Below are positions 44,994-54,015 of a stretch of DNA of 64,000 nucleotides, in pieces. Position numbers and translations under genes: made by a program. The stretch comes from an uncultured Pelagibacteraceae bacterium (GTDB lineage Bacteria > Pseudomonadota > Alphaproteobacteria > Pelagibacterales > Pelagibacteraceae). The stretch covers positions 1 to 64,000 of the forward strand of contig CACLZS010000001.1 in assembly GCA_902611465.1 (NCBI GenBank). Direction: 5' to 3'. The first letter of the stretch is position 1, and each line of letters opens with the position of its first letter. The notes under the pieces were generated by a model. That model searched no databases. It saw nothing but the letters and a program-made list of their open reading frames with translations, and was not told where the DNA came from.

Positions 44994-45602
44994 TTAACTA
45001 ATAAAATTATTTAAAAATTTATAAATAGTATATGCAAAAATAATCAAAATTATTGATAAAATAATAGAAAATTTTAGAAGTTTTTTTTCAATAATTTTTT
45101 TCATTGTAGGTCCGAAGTTTCCAACTAAAAATGCTATTAAAAAAAAACGTGATCCTCTTGTTAAAAGAGAAATGATAATAAAATAAAAAATATTGAAGTT
45201 TATAAAACCACTTGTAATTGTTAGTAGCTTAAAAGGCACTGGAGAAAATCCAGCGATTGCTAATAGAGTTATCCAGGCTATAACACCACCCTCTGAGGAA
45301 ACTTTATCTTTTAAAAATGAAGCGTTGTCTACACCATAGATCTCAAAAATTTTTAGGCCAATTTCATTGAAGAATACGTATCCTATAAAATACCCTAGGC
45401 AAGCTCCCAAAACAGATCCTATAGTTGCAATTAATGCTATTCTAACCCATTCATTTTTACGAGCTATTGTCATAGGAATTATCAAAACATCTGGAGGTAT
45501 TGGAAATATAAAACTTTCAACAAAAGATATAAATCCCAAAATAGATTTAGATCTTTTATGGCCTGCTAGTTTAATAGTTTTATTGTACAGTTCTTTAAAC
45601 AT
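44994..45602 (-). CDS. YqaA-like VTT-domain (DedA/SNARE-associated) membrane protein
   Basis: A protein of about 202 residues with 4-5 membrane segments and the VTT-domain signature. Recognised from SFVESFIFPIPPDVLIIPM, GSVLGACLGYFIGY and FKLLTITSGFINFNIFYFI. The family includes YqaA and DedA proteins linked to membrane lipid or ion homeostasis; exact role unknown. I use the ATG at 45602 (MFKELYNKTIKLAG) because the extra N-terminal residues of the ORF track do not resemble the family and run toward the tRNA promoter. Confidence 0.85.
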   Translation of the reverse strand: MFKELYNKTIKLAGHKRSKSILGFISFVESFIFPIPPDVLIIPMTIARKNEWVRIALIATIGSVLGACLGYFIGYVFFNEIGLKIFEIYGVDNASFLKDKVSSEGGVIAWITLLAIAGFSPVPFKLLTITSGFINFNIFYFIIISLLTRGSRFFLIAFLVGNFGPTMKKIIEKKLLKFSIILSIILIIFAYTIYKFLNNFIS

Positions 45603-45659
45603 ATTTTCTTTTAATATAATAAATGATTTAATACTATTAGTTAAAATATGCAAAGTTTT

Positions 45660-45746
45660 GGGCGAATGGCGGAACTGGTAGACGCGTTGGACTCAAAATC
45701 CAATAGTAGCAATACTGTGAGAGTTCGATTCTCTCTTTGCCCACCA
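45660..45746 (+). tRNA. tRNA-Leu (anticodon CAA)
   Basis: The sequence folds as a class II tRNA. The acceptor stem is GGGCGAA/TTTGCCC and the D-arm region GCGGAACTGGTAGACGC. The anticodon stem is TTGGA/TCCAA with loop CTCAAAA (anticodon CAA). A long variable arm and a T-arm with GTTCGAT are present, followed by discriminator A and an encoded CCA. The long variable arm and anticodon give leucine (UUG codons). The 3' CCA ends only 7 nt before the acyl-CoA synthetase ATG. Confidence 0.95.
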
Positions 45747-45753
45747 AGAATAT

Positions 45754-47454
45754 ATGAGTACAAAAAATATTAATAATTTAGTTGAGCTGTTTTTTATTAA
45801 TTACAAAAAACAAAAAAAGGATAATGTTCTTTTAACATCCTTAAAAGACACTAATAATTGTTTTACATGGGAAAAAACATTCCATTCAATTAAAAAACTT
45901 TCTTCAGAAATTAAAAAATATGCAAATAAAGGTGATAGATGTTTATTAATTTCTGAAAATAGACCTGAGTGGTTTATAACAGATCTTTCTGTTATGTTAT
46001 CAGAATGTATTACTGTACCAGCTTATACAACTTATGCTGAGAAAGACTATGAATATATAATTGAAAATTGTAATCCAAAATTAATATTTGTTTCAAATCA
46101 AGAACAATTCAACAAAGTAAAAGATATTATAAAAAAAAAGATTTTTATTGCTAAAATTTTTTCTTTTGAAGAATTAGATATAAGTGAGAATGAATATCTA
46201 AACATTAATAAATTATTTTCTAATTTAGACTATCAAGATTTAAATGTGCCAGACTTATCAATTAAAAGAAATGATCCAGCTTGTATTATTTACACTTCAG
46301 GAACACAAGGTAACCCAAAAGGTGTAATCTTAAGTCATGGTGGGATTCTAAATAATTGTGATGGTGCACTCGATATATTGAAACCTTTGCTAACAGATCA
46401 GACTAGATTTTTAACCTGGTTGCCTCTCTCACATTCCTATGAACACACTGTTCAATTTGTTCAAATAAGTGTTGGAGCAAAAATATTCTATGCAGAAAGC
46501 ATTGAAAAATTAATTAAAAATATGAATGATTGTAAACCTCAACTAATGACTGCAGTACCTAGGTTTTACCAAAATCTTTTTCAAAAAATCAATGTAAGTT
46601 TCAATAAAGCAGTAGGTTTAAAGAAAAAACTAATATTAAAGATGTTAGAACTAGGAACCAAAAAAATTAATAAACAATCTTTAACAATTTTAGAAAAATT
46701 AATTGATAATATTTTGGAAAAAATAGTAAGAAAAAAAATTAAAAGTCAATTTGGAGGTGAGCTTAAAACTTTCGTTTCAGGCGGTGGAGCTCTTGATAAA
46801 GAAGTTGGTATTTTCTTAAATGCTATAGGACTTCCTACTCTGCAAGGTTATGGCTTAACTGAAACCTCTCCAGTTGTAAGTTGTAATCCAATTGATGATA
46901 TTAGGGTAGAGACTGTAGGACCACCATTTAATGGCAATGAGGTAAAAATAGCCTCAGATGGTGAAATTTTAGTAAAAGGCGAAAATGTAATGTTGGGTTA
47001 TTGGAATAATGAGGAAGAAACTAACAAAGTTTTAAAAGATGGTTGGTTACATACAGGAGATATTGGAATTTTTGAGAATGGTTATTTAAAAATTACTGAC
47101 AGAAAAAAAGATATTTTGATTACTCCCGGTGGAGATAATATTTCTCCAGTCAAAATAGAAAATGAATTATCAAATTCGAAATTTATTGATCAATCAATCG
47201 TTTATGGAGATAATAAACCGTATTTAGTCGCATTATTAGTTCTATCTGATGAAAATATAAATGCAACACAGGATCAAATTAAAAAAGAATTAGAAATTAT
47301 AAATAAAAATCTTTCTAAAATAGAAAATATAAAAAAATTTTTTATAATTAATGAAAAATTTTCAATTGAAAATGGAATGTTAACTCCAACTTTAAAACTA
47401 AAAAGATATAAAATAATTCAAAAATATAAAAACGAATTTGAAAAACTTTATTAA
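45754..47454 (+). CDS. Long-chain acyl-CoA synthetase (AMP-forming)
   Basis: ANL-superfamily enzyme that activates fatty acids to acyl-CoA. The 566 residues contain the P-loop IIYTSGTQGNPKGVILSHGG, TWLPLSHSYEH, the AMP-binding LQGYGLTETSPVVS and GWLHTGDIG. The C-terminal hinge ITDRKKDILITPGGDNISP completes the pattern. It matches the long-chain (FadD15-like/FACS) branch rather than short-chain enzymes. The start lies 7 nt after the tRNA-Leu CCA end with no independent Shine-Dalgarno space, so it is probably co-transcribed with the tRNA. Confidence 0.93.
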   Translation: MSTKNINNLVELFFINYKKQKKDNVLLTSLKDTNNCFTWEKTFHSIKKLSSEIKKYANKGDRCLLISENRPEWFITDLSVMLSECITVPAYTTYAEKDYEYIIENCNPKLIFVSNQEQFNKVKDIIKKKIFIAKIFSFEELDISENEYLNINKLFSNLDYQDLNVPDLSIKRNDPACIIYTSGTQGNPKGVILSHGGILNNCDGALDILKPLLTDQTRFLTWLPLSHSYEHTVQFVQISVGAKIFYAESIEKLIKNMNDCKPQLMTAVPRFYQNLFQKINVSFNKAVGLKKKLILKMLELGTKKINKQSLTILEKLIDNILEKIVRKKIKSQFGGELKTFVSGGGALDKEVGIFLNAIGLPTLQGYGLTETSPVVSCNPIDDIRVETVGPPFNGNEVKIASDGEILVKGENVMLGYWNNEEETNKVLKDGWLHTGDIGIFENGYLKITDRKKDILITPGGDNISPVKIENELSNSKFIDQSIVYGDNKPYLVALLVLSDENINATQDQIKKELEIINKNLSKIENIKKFFIINEKFSIENGMLTPTLKLKRYKIIQKYKNEFEKLY

Positions 47455-47564
47455 AATTTTTTAAAAAAACACTTTATAAATAGCGATTTATTTAACTTTT
47501 TTTTTAATTAATTAAAAAAATAAAAAAATAATTTTTTTAAAATTTTTTATAAAAAATTATATGT

Positions 47565-47593
47565 TTGACATAACTATTCAAAAAAAATAAAAA
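47565..47593 (+). promoter_or_regulatory. Promoter of the Lys-rich mini-gene
   Basis: TTGACA (47565-47570) and TAAAAA (47588-47593) are 17 nt apart in an otherwise featureless A/T-rich spacer of 190 nt. The expected start of transcription is near 47600, immediately before a stable hairpin. Confidence 0.5.
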
Positions 47594-47602
47594 TTAGTTA
47601 TT

Positions 47603-47623
47603 AACGAATCATAAAGATTCGTT
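47603..47623 (+). promoter_or_regulatory. 5'-UTR hairpin of the Lys-rich mini-gene
   Basis: A perfect 8-bp stem AACGAATC/GATTCGTT with loop ATAAA lies at the predicted 5' end of the transcript, 9 nt before a GGGAG ribosome-binding site. It may protect the mRNA 5' end from decay. No T-run follows, so it is not a terminator. Confidence 0.6.
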
Positions 47624-47643
47624 TATAAAAAAGGGAGCTAAAG

Positions 47644-47727
47644 ATGGCTAAAAGAAGAAAAAAAGCTGCTAAAAAGAAAACTAAGAAAAAAGCTAAGAAA
47701 AAAGCTAAGAAGAAAAAAAGAAGATAG
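47644..47727 (+). CDS. 27-residue Lys/Arg-rich basic peptide
   Basis: Too short for the ORF track. An excellent ribosome-binding site (AAGGGAG, 6-nt spacing) precedes an ATG that opens a 27-residue peptide beginning MAKRRKKAAKKKTKKK and ending RR. It is built only from Lys, Arg, Ala and one Thr after the Met, resembling a histone-H1-like tail. It has its own promoter, a 5' hairpin and a strong downstream terminator, so it looks like a deliberately expressed monocistronic gene. Likely role: nucleic-acid binding or charge neutralisation of DNA or RNA; a polyamine-like function is possible. No family recognised with confidence. Confidence 0.75.
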   Translation: MAKRRKKAAKKKTKKKAKKKAKKKKRR

Positions 47728-47749
47728 TTTAGTATTCTTTTTAATTGAT

Positions 47750-47789
47750 AACGCTTCTCATGGCGCTTGCGTGGGGAGCGTTTTTTTTT
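47750..47789 (+). terminator. Intrinsic terminator after the Lys-rich mini-gene
   Basis: AACGCTTCTCA pairs with TGGGGAGCGTT (11 bp including two G-T pairs), with an inner CGC/GCG stem, and is followed by nine T residues. Its T-run reaches the stop codon of the convergent carD gene. Confidence 0.9.
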
Positions 47790-48615
47790 ACTCTGTAATT
47801 TCTTGATTTAGTGGTTTTTCAGCAACTGGTTTTTCCTCAATTTTTTGTGCCTGTTTTTCTAAATTTCTTTTTAAAGCTTTATCAAGCTTTTTTTGAGCGT
47901 CCTCTAAACTTGAACCCATTACAATCTGAAATTCTGTTAATAATCTCTCATAAGCTTTTTCAAATAATTGTCTTTCACTGTAGGATTGATCAATCATAAT
48001 ATCATCTCCTTTATTCAGATCTCTCACTACCTCAGCTAACTCATAAATTTTACCTGAAGATATTTTCGCTTCATATTCCTGAGCTCTCCGACTCCACATT
48101 GATCGTTTAATTTTTGGTTTACTTTTTAAGATACTTACACATTTATTTATCTGATTAATTGTAGCTAGTGGTCTTAAATGAGATTGTTTGTTTACTGGAA
48201 CCATCCCATTTGCTTTATCTTTTTCAAATTTAAGAATATATGTTTCAACATCAATACCACCAATATTAATTTTTTTTGTTTCTGTAATTTGACCTACACC
48301 ATGTTTTGGATAAACAACATAATCTTTAATCTTAAATAGTCTTTTTTCAGTATCTTGTTTTTTTACCTTTTTAATTTCAGGTTTTTGCTCATTATTTTTA
48401 GGAATTCTTAGTGGATCATTTTTTGTTTCAATTTTATCTTTTTTTTTTGGTTCTTTGATTACTTTCTTTTTACTTACTTCTTTAATTACTTTTTTAACTT
48501 TAGCTACTTTGGAAATTTTTTTTGGTTTAGTTACTTTTTTTATAGTCTTAGTTTTTTTCGAAACTTTTTTTTTTATTTTTTTGTTATTCAAGATTTTCTT
48601 TAAAATATTTTTCAT
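47788..48615 (-). CDS. carD: CarD/CdnL-family transcriptional regulator with Lys-rich N-terminal extension
   Basis: RNA-polymerase-binding activator. The core (about residues 90-250) starts [27 protein letters not shown], the CarD/CdnL Tudor-like polymerase-interaction domain. [19 protein letters not shown] and [28 protein letters not shown] form the helical DNA-binding half. The N-terminal ~85 residues are almost pure Lys/Val/Thr/Ile repeats, a likely disordered basic tail, much longer than in typical CarD. CarD-type proteins stabilise open promoter complexes, often at rRNA promoters. The start overlaps fdxA by 32 nt; no internal Met before the core would remove the tail. Confidence 0.9.
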   Translation of the reverse strand: MKNILKKILNNKKIKKKVSKKTKTIKKVTKPKKISKVAKVKKVIKEVSKKKVIKEPKKKDKIETKNDPLRIPKNNEQKPEIKKVKKQDTEKRLFKIKDYVVYPKHGVGQITETKKINIGGIDVETYILKFEKDKANGMVPVNKQSHLRPLATINQINKCVSILKSKPKIKRSMWSRRAQEYEAKISSGKIYELAEVVRDLNKGDDIMIDQSYSERQLFEKAYERLLTEFQIVMGSSLEDAQKKLDKALKRNLEKQAQKIEEKPVAEKPLNQEITE

Positions 48616-48913
48616 ACTTATCTTTTACATCTTTAAATTGTTCGTGATCCGCAGGTGGATCTTTTTTTTCACTAATATTTGGCCACAAATCTGCATATTT
48701 TTTATTAACTTCTAACCATTTACCATTATTATCCTCGTTATCAGATATTATGGCGTCCACTGGACATTCTGGCTCGCAAACGCCACAATCTATACACTCA
48801 TCGGGTTTAATTACAAGCATATTCTTACCTTCATAAAAACAATCTACTGGACATACTTCAACACAATCCATCAATTTACATTTGATGCATTTATCATTTA
48901 CTAAATATGTCAT
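48584..48913 (-). CDS. fdxA: 7Fe ferredoxin FdxA
   Basis: Small electron carrier with a [3Fe-4S] and a [4Fe-4S] cluster. [21 protein letters not shown] followed by [17 protein letters not shown] is the exact FdxA pattern. The 109 residues and the acidic tail fit. The alphaproteobacterial neighbourhood with CarD downstream is conserved. It overlaps the TerB-like gene by 4 nt and carD by 32 nt, so the group is one operon. Redox partners are unknown. Confidence 0.95.
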   Translation of the reverse strand: MTYLVNDKCIKCKLMDCVEVCPVDCFYEGKNMLVIKPDECIDCGVCEPECPVDAIISDNEDNNGKWLEVNKKYADLWPNISEKKDPPADHEQFKDVKDKYEKYFKENLE

Positions 48914-49335
48914 ATTTTTTTTTGTCGAACCTTCTCTTTTATATCACCAACTACTTTCGGATCTAGATAAAGCAAACCAGATAATCTTCTCATTAAGTTC
49001 GTTTCATACATATCCGCATCTTCATCTGAGTATATAATATCCCATAATGCCTCTATTATGATTCTTTTGTCTTCTTCATTAATATTTTTAATCTCTCTAG
49101 TAAAATCAAGTATTTGATTGGAGTCTTTTTCTTTTTCTTCTGCATCTTGCATTATTTTATCAATATTTTCGGTCTCACCTCCCATTTCGATAATTGCATC
49201 TTTAATAATTTTTTTTTCTTTATCTGTATAATTCTCGTCAATTCTTGCTGAATGAATTAATAAACAAGATACTGCAATTATTGATGGGTGATTATTTTCT
49301 TTTTCAGCTTCTTCTTTTTTAAAAATATTGAACAT
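48910..49335 (-). CDS. TerB-like (tellurite-resistance fold) protein
   Basis: A soluble acidic helical protein of 141 residues. Signature stretches are [24 protein letters not shown], where the acidic residues of the TerB metal-binding helix pair are visible, and [30 protein letters not shown]. Despite the name these proteins are widespread and most are unrelated to tellurite. Function unknown. It overlaps the helicase upstream by 1 nt and fdxA downstream by 4 nt. Confidence 0.8.
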   Translation of the reverse strand: MFNIFKKEEAEKENNHPSIIAVSCLLIHSARIDENYTDKEKKIIKDAIIEMGGETENIDKIMQDAEEKEKDSNQILDFTREIKNINEEDKRIIIEALWDIIYSDEDADMYETNLMRRLSGLLYLDPKVVGDIKEKVRQKKI

Positions 49336-51848
49336 TATTTTAAGTTAAGTTGTGAAAGTACATTAAATGGATTGTCATTAATATTCTTGTTGGTATCTTT
49401 TCTTTTTACTTTTCTTGATGGTATATATTTAAAGTGAAGATTATTATCTTTCTCGTAAGTTTTGTAATTCATTTTTTTAATTAATTTCACAAAATTTTCT
49501 TTATTACAACCTAACAAATTCAACATTTCAGGAATTAACTTGATCTCTTTAATTTTATCTTCTGATTTAGTATTAAAAATCATTAAAAATAACCTCTCTA
49601 AAATATCTATTCTAACATATAAATTTTCAAATTTTTCAAAACCACATAGAAGCATTAGATTTTTATTTAACATTTTTTTTTCCTCTAAAAAGTTCAATCC
49701 AAAAGTTGGAGGCGTAAAATCAAAATTTTTCTCATTATAGTTTTTCCATAAAAGAATTCGTAAAGATACGGAACTTGGTTTAAATAATTTAAATAAAAAA
49801 ATATGATATCTTCCAAATTTTACACCTAGATTTCTCAATTTTTTCCTTTCATCTTGTTTAAGTCTTTTTAAATAATTTAAAACCTCATCTCTTTTAACAA
49901 CTCCATTATTTTCATAAAGATGATATGCCAAAGCTCTTATTTCGGAATTATTATCTTTAACATTTTTTAAATCTATTAGACTTTTTAACTCTGTTTCAAT
50001 TTTTTCATTGATCCATTTCTGTAAATAAGAATTTAGTCTTGATTTTTCATTATTCTCAATCATTTCATCAATAATTAATTGAATTTGAGGATTTAAATAA
50101 TCAGAACCAGGAATTAATTTAGCTATTTGATTGTTGTTCCAATAAATTTTAAAATCATTTTTTAGTTCAATCAAACCAGTATCAATTATCTGAGTTATTC
50201 TCTTTATAATTTCTGGCACAACGTTTTGTCTTGCTGCTTTTTTAAGTGATTTTACATCAGCATCTAATGTATCAACTTTTAAGTCTAACTCTAATCTTAA
50301 ACCTTTTAAACGTCCAATATACTGTTCATTAATCATTACTTCTTCATCATTAACAATCTCAGTTTCAAAAACTATATCTTGTTTTAAACCTCTAGCTAAA
50401 ATACTTGCTCTTTTATCAATAAATGTTTTTGTTAACTCCTCATGAAGTCGATCAGACAGCTTATCTTCAAGGTTTTTAGTTCTTTCTATCCAATAGTCCT
50501 GATTTTCAACCCAATTAGATTTATTTGATACATAAGCCCAAGTTCTAACATTAGCAATTCTATTTGATAAAGAGTCAACATTTCCATCTAATTTGTCAAG
50601 TAAAGATAGTTGCTCTTTCATATAGTGGTTTGGAACTTTGTTATTTCCATTTGTTAAAAAATTAAAAATTTTACTTACAACATCAAAATGATGACCATAA
50701 GTTTTCTTTACAAAATCAGGTATTTGACAACATTCCCATAGTATCTGTAAAATTTCAGAATTATCTTTAATCTCTATGTTTGGTGCTTCTTTTAAAAAAT
50801 ATTTTAATACCTTTTCATCTTGACATTCACTTATCCGTCTAAGCCAATCTTTATGAGGTCTTTCTTCTAAAGATTTTATCAACAAAACTTTATTAACAAA
50901 ATTTAATTTTGAATTTCTCCAAAAGATCGTTTGTATATCTGGAAAAGTGTGTGTTTCTAATGCTTCAATTTCCTCAGGCCCAACTTCTTTACATTCTCCA
51001 GTTGTGCCAAATACGCCATCATTCAAATATCTTCCTGCTCTACCTGCAATTTGTCCAATTTCTGAAATATTTAAATTCCTTAATTTTTTACCATCAAACT
51101 TTTTTAAATTTGAAAAATAAACGTTATCTAGATCCATATTTATTCCCATTCCAATTGCATCAGTTGCAACTAAATAATCAACATCACCAGATTGGTATAA
51201 GCTTACTTGTGAATTTCTTGTCTTGGGACTTAAAGAACCCATCACAATAGCAGCTCCACCTTTTTGACGCCTAATTAATTCTGCAATTGCATAAACCTCC
51301 TCAGTAGAAAAAGCTATAACAGCACTTTTCCTCTCTATTCTGGAAATTTTTTTATGACCACCAAATGATAATTTTGAGAGTCTTTCTCTATTTTTAAATT
51401 CAATATCATCATCAAGTTTTTGAATAATATTTTTTATAGAATTCGAACCCATGAGCATAGTAAGTTTTTCACCTCTCATATGTAACAATCTATCCGTAAA
51501 AATATGACCTCTTTCGTGGTCATTACACATTTGTATTTCATCTATACCTACGAATTCTAAACTTTTATCTAATGGCATAGATTCCACAGTACAGAGAAAA
51601 TACTTTGCGTTAATTGGAATAATTTTTTCTTCACCTGTTATCAAAGCAACTTTTGACGGATCAACTTTTTTGATAATTTTGTCATAAACTTCTCTTGCTA
51701 AAAGTCTTAAAGGGAAACCAATCATACCCGAATCAAAAGAAAGCATGGTCTCTATGGCTAGGAAAGTTTTTCCAGTATTTGTAGGTCCAAGAACTGCTGT
51801 GATTTTATTTTTTATCATTTCTAGCTTTGGTATGATTTTTTTAACCAA
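49335..51848 (-). CDS. SUV3-like DExH-box helicase
   Basis: An 837-residue superfamily 2 helicase resembling mitochondrial SUV3. Walker A is VLGPTNTGKTFLA near residue 18, then GFPLRLLAREVYD, the DExH-type box GIDEIQMCND, MGSLSPKTRNSQ and the C-terminal helicase motif EIGQIAGRAGRY. The long C-terminal half is helical and specific to this alphaproteobacterial family. SUV3 works with PNPase-like exonucleases in RNA decay, so partnership with Pnp here is possible. The ORF-track start is a TTG at 51848 with no ribosome-binding site; an ATG at 51818 (MIKNKITAV) still keeps the whole Walker A and may be the true start. Confidence 0.87.
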   Translation of the reverse strand: MVKKIIPKLEMIKNKITAVLGPTNTGKTFLAIETMLSFDSGMIGFPLRLLAREVYDKIIKKVDPSKVALITGEEKIIPINAKYFLCTVESMPLDKSLEFVGIDEIQMCNDHERGHIFTDRLLHMRGEKLTMLMGSNSIKNIIQKLDDDIEFKNRERLSKLSFGGHKKISRIERKSAVIAFSTEEVYAIAELIRRQKGGAAIVMGSLSPKTRNSQVSLYQSGDVDYLVATDAIGMGINMDLDNVYFSNLKKFDGKKLRNLNISEIGQIAGRAGRYLNDGVFGTTGECKEVGPEEIEALETHTFPDIQTIFWRNSKLNFVNKVLLIKSLEERPHKDWLRRISECQDEKVLKYFLKEAPNIEIKDNSEILQILWECCQIPDFVKKTYGHHFDVVSKIFNFLTNGNNKVPNHYMKEQLSLLDKLDGNVDSLSNRIANVRTWAYVSNKSNWVENQDYWIERTKNLEDKLSDRLHEELTKTFIDKRASILARGLKQDIVFETEIVNDEEVMINEQYIGRLKGLRLELDLKVDTLDADVKSLKKAARQNVVPEIIKRITQIIDTGLIELKNDFKIYWNNNQIAKLIPGSDYLNPQIQLIIDEMIENNEKSRLNSYLQKWINEKIETELKSLIDLKNVKDNNSEIRALAYHLYENNGVVKRDEVLNYLKRLKQDERKKLRNLGVKFGRYHIFLFKLFKPSSVSLRILLWKNYNEKNFDFTPPTFGLNFLEEKKMLNKNLMLLCGFEKFENLYVRIDILERLFLMIFNTKSEDKIKEIKLIPEMLNLLGCNKENFVKLIKKMNYKTYEKDNNLHFKYIPSRKVKRKDTNKNINDNPFNVLSQLNLK

Positions 51849-51980
51849 TACTATATATTGTTACCTCTAAAGAACAAAAATAGGCTAAAACTAGTCCGAA
51901 TCATTGAGGAAAAAGTTCTCATTTTTATTATTTAATGTTTTAAGGTTATCATAATTTCTAAAAATTAAATATATTTTTTT

Positions 51981-53939
51981 ATGCCTCAGAAATTGTGGGA
52001 AGCTACTCCTCAAATAAAATCAAAATCAAATTTATTTAGATTTGAAAAATTTTTATCAAAAAAATTTAATTATAAACCTAAAAAAAATTATAAAAAATTG
52101 TTTGATTGGACAATCAAAAACCCTAAGCTTTTTTGGAGCTCGATTTGGGAATTTTCAAATATAAAAGGTATTAAAAATAATAAGTTTTATTTTCCAAAAG
52201 AAATTATAAAAAGTAAATTTTTAGTAAAATCCAAATTAAATTATGCAGAAAACTTGTTGTCTAAAAATGACAATTCAAAAGCTGTTACATTTATTAGTGA
52301 AAATGGATACCGAGAAGAAATATCTTGGAATGAATTAAATAATAACACTTTAAAATTAATTAAATTTTTTATAGATAATAAAATTAAAGAAAAAGACAGA
52401 ATTGCAGCGTATACAGCAAATCAAATTGAGACAGTTGAGAGTTTTTTAGCAACTAGTGCTATCGGAGCCATTTGGTCATCATGTTCCCCTGACTTTGGTA
52501 TACAAGGTGTTATAGAGAGATTTTCTCAAATTAAACCGAAACTATTAATAATTACAGATAGGTATTATTATAATGGTAAAGAGATTAATGTACTTGAAAG
52601 ATTACCAGCTATTCTAAAAAAAATTAAATCTATTAAATGTGTTCTAATTGCTAATTATCCTGGTAAAAAAAGCTTAAAACAAAATAAGATCAAGGGAATT
52701 AAAATTTTCTATTACAATAAGCTTAAAGGTAAAAAAGATAAAAATTATTCATTTAAAAAATTTGATTTTGATAAAGAGCTAGCTATTTTATATTCAAGTG
52801 GAACAACTGGAAAACCAAAATGCATATGTCATAGAGCTGGTGGTGTTTTGTTGCAACATTTAAAAGAACATAAACTTCATTGTGATGTTAAGGAAGGAGA
52901 CAATGTTTTTTATTTTACTACCTGTGGATGGATGATGTGGAATTGGTTAATGACCTTTTTGGCATCAAAAGCTTCTATTGTTCTATTTGATGGCTTTCCG
53001 ATGCATAAAAAAAATGATTTACTATTTAAAATAGCTGAGAAAGAAAAAATTTCTCTCTTTGGTATAAGTGCTAAGTACATCGATCAATTAAAAAAGCTTA
53101 ATTTAAAGATTAAAAATAAATATAAACTAAATTATCTCAAAATTATTTGTTCTACTGGATCACCCTTATCATCTGAAGGTTTTGATTATGTTTATAAAAA
53201 TATAAAAAAAAATGTTCATTTAGCGTCAATTGCAGGAGGAACAGACTTAGTATCGTGCTTCGTATTAGGAAATATATATTCACCAGTTTACAGGGGACAG
53301 ATCCAAAATAATGGATTAGGGATGAATACTGATGTTTTTTCTGAAAGAGGAAAATCTTTAATAAATCAAAAAGGGGAATTAGTTTGCAAATCTCCTTTTC
53401 CTTCAATGCCAAAATTATTTTGGAATGATAAGAATAATAAAAAATATAAGGGTGCATATTTCAAAAAATTTAAAAATGTTTGGCATCATGGAGATTTTGC
53501 TGAAAGAAAATCTAATGGAGGTTATGTAATTTATGGAAGATCAGATGCTACACTAAATCCTGGTGGAGCAAGGTTGGGTACTGCTGAGATATATTCCGTA
53601 GTTGATAAATTTAAAGAAGTTAAAGAGTCAATTGTTATTGGTCAGAAATGGGATAATGATGTAAGAATTATATTATTTGTTGTTCTAAAGAAACCTAAGT
53701 CGTTAAATGAAGATTTATCTTTTAATTTAAAGAAGGCTATACGTAAAGATGCATCCCCGCGGCATGTACCCAAAAAAATAATTGAGGTCTCAGATATACC
53801 AAGAACAAAAAATGGAAAAATAGTTGAGATCGCAGTTAGAAATACTGTTGAAGGAATAAAAATAAAAAATATTCAAGCCCTTATAAATCCTAATATTTTA
53901 AATGAATTTAAAAATTTGGATGAACTTAAGACACCATAA
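51981..53939 (+). CDS. Acetoacetate-CoA ligase (acetoacetyl-CoA synthetase)
   Basis: ANL-superfamily enzyme that activates acetoacetate, feeding ketone bodies into acetyl-CoA. The 652 residues match the family, with LWEATPQIKSKSNLFRFEKFL at the start, AIGAIWSSCSPDFG, LYSSGTTGKPKCICHRAGG (P-loop), SIAGGTDLVSCF and HHGDFAERKSNGGYVIYGRSDATLNPGG. It stands alone, divergent from the helicase with a 132-nt gap. A TRAP transporter follows on the same strand with its own ribosome-binding site. A short-chain acyl substrate other than acetoacetate cannot be excluded. Confidence 0.9.
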   Translation: MPQKLWEATPQIKSKSNLFRFEKFLSKKFNYKPKKNYKKLFDWTIKNPKLFWSSIWEFSNIKGIKNNKFYFPKEIIKSKFLVKSKLNYAENLLSKNDNSKAVTFISENGYREEISWNELNNNTLKLIKFFIDNKIKEKDRIAAYTANQIETVESFLATSAIGAIWSSCSPDFGIQGVIERFSQIKPKLLIITDRYYYNGKEINVLERLPAILKKIKSIKCVLIANYPGKKSLKQNKIKGIKIFYYNKLKGKKDKNYSFKKFDFDKELAILYSSGTTGKPKCICHRAGGVLLQHLKEHKLHCDVKEGDNVFYFTTCGWMMWNWLMTFLASKASIVLFDGFPMHKKNDLLFKIAEKEKISLFGISAKYIDQLKKLNLKIKNKYKLNYLKIICSTGSPLSSEGFDYVYKNIKKNVHLASIAGGTDLVSCFVLGNIYSPVYRGQIQNNGLGMNTDVFSERGKSLINQKGELVCKSPFPSMPKLFWNDKNNKKYKGAYFKKFKNVWHHGDFAERKSNGGYVIYGRSDATLNPGGARLGTAEIYSVVDKFKEVKESIVIGQKWDNDVRIILFVVLKKPKSLNEDLSFNLKKAIRKDASPRHVPKKIIEVSDIPRTKNGKIVEIAVRNTVEGIKIKNIQALINPNILNEFKNLDELKTP

Positions 53940-54015
53940 ATACTCCTAAATTTATATAGACAATAATAATTGATTAATATTAAATAGTAATAATAATTAA
54001 TAGATTGGAGTAAAA

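Noticed and set aside
47455-47564. Small RNA or ORF in the A/T-rich spacer after the acyl-CoA synthetase
   Set aside because: It consists almost wholly of A and T runs with no stable stem, start codon with ribosome-binding site, or promoter until 47565.
48910-49335. TerB-like protein as a tellurite-resistance determinant
   Set aside because: It is a single TerB-fold gene inside a housekeeping operon, without terA, terC, terD or terE neighbours.
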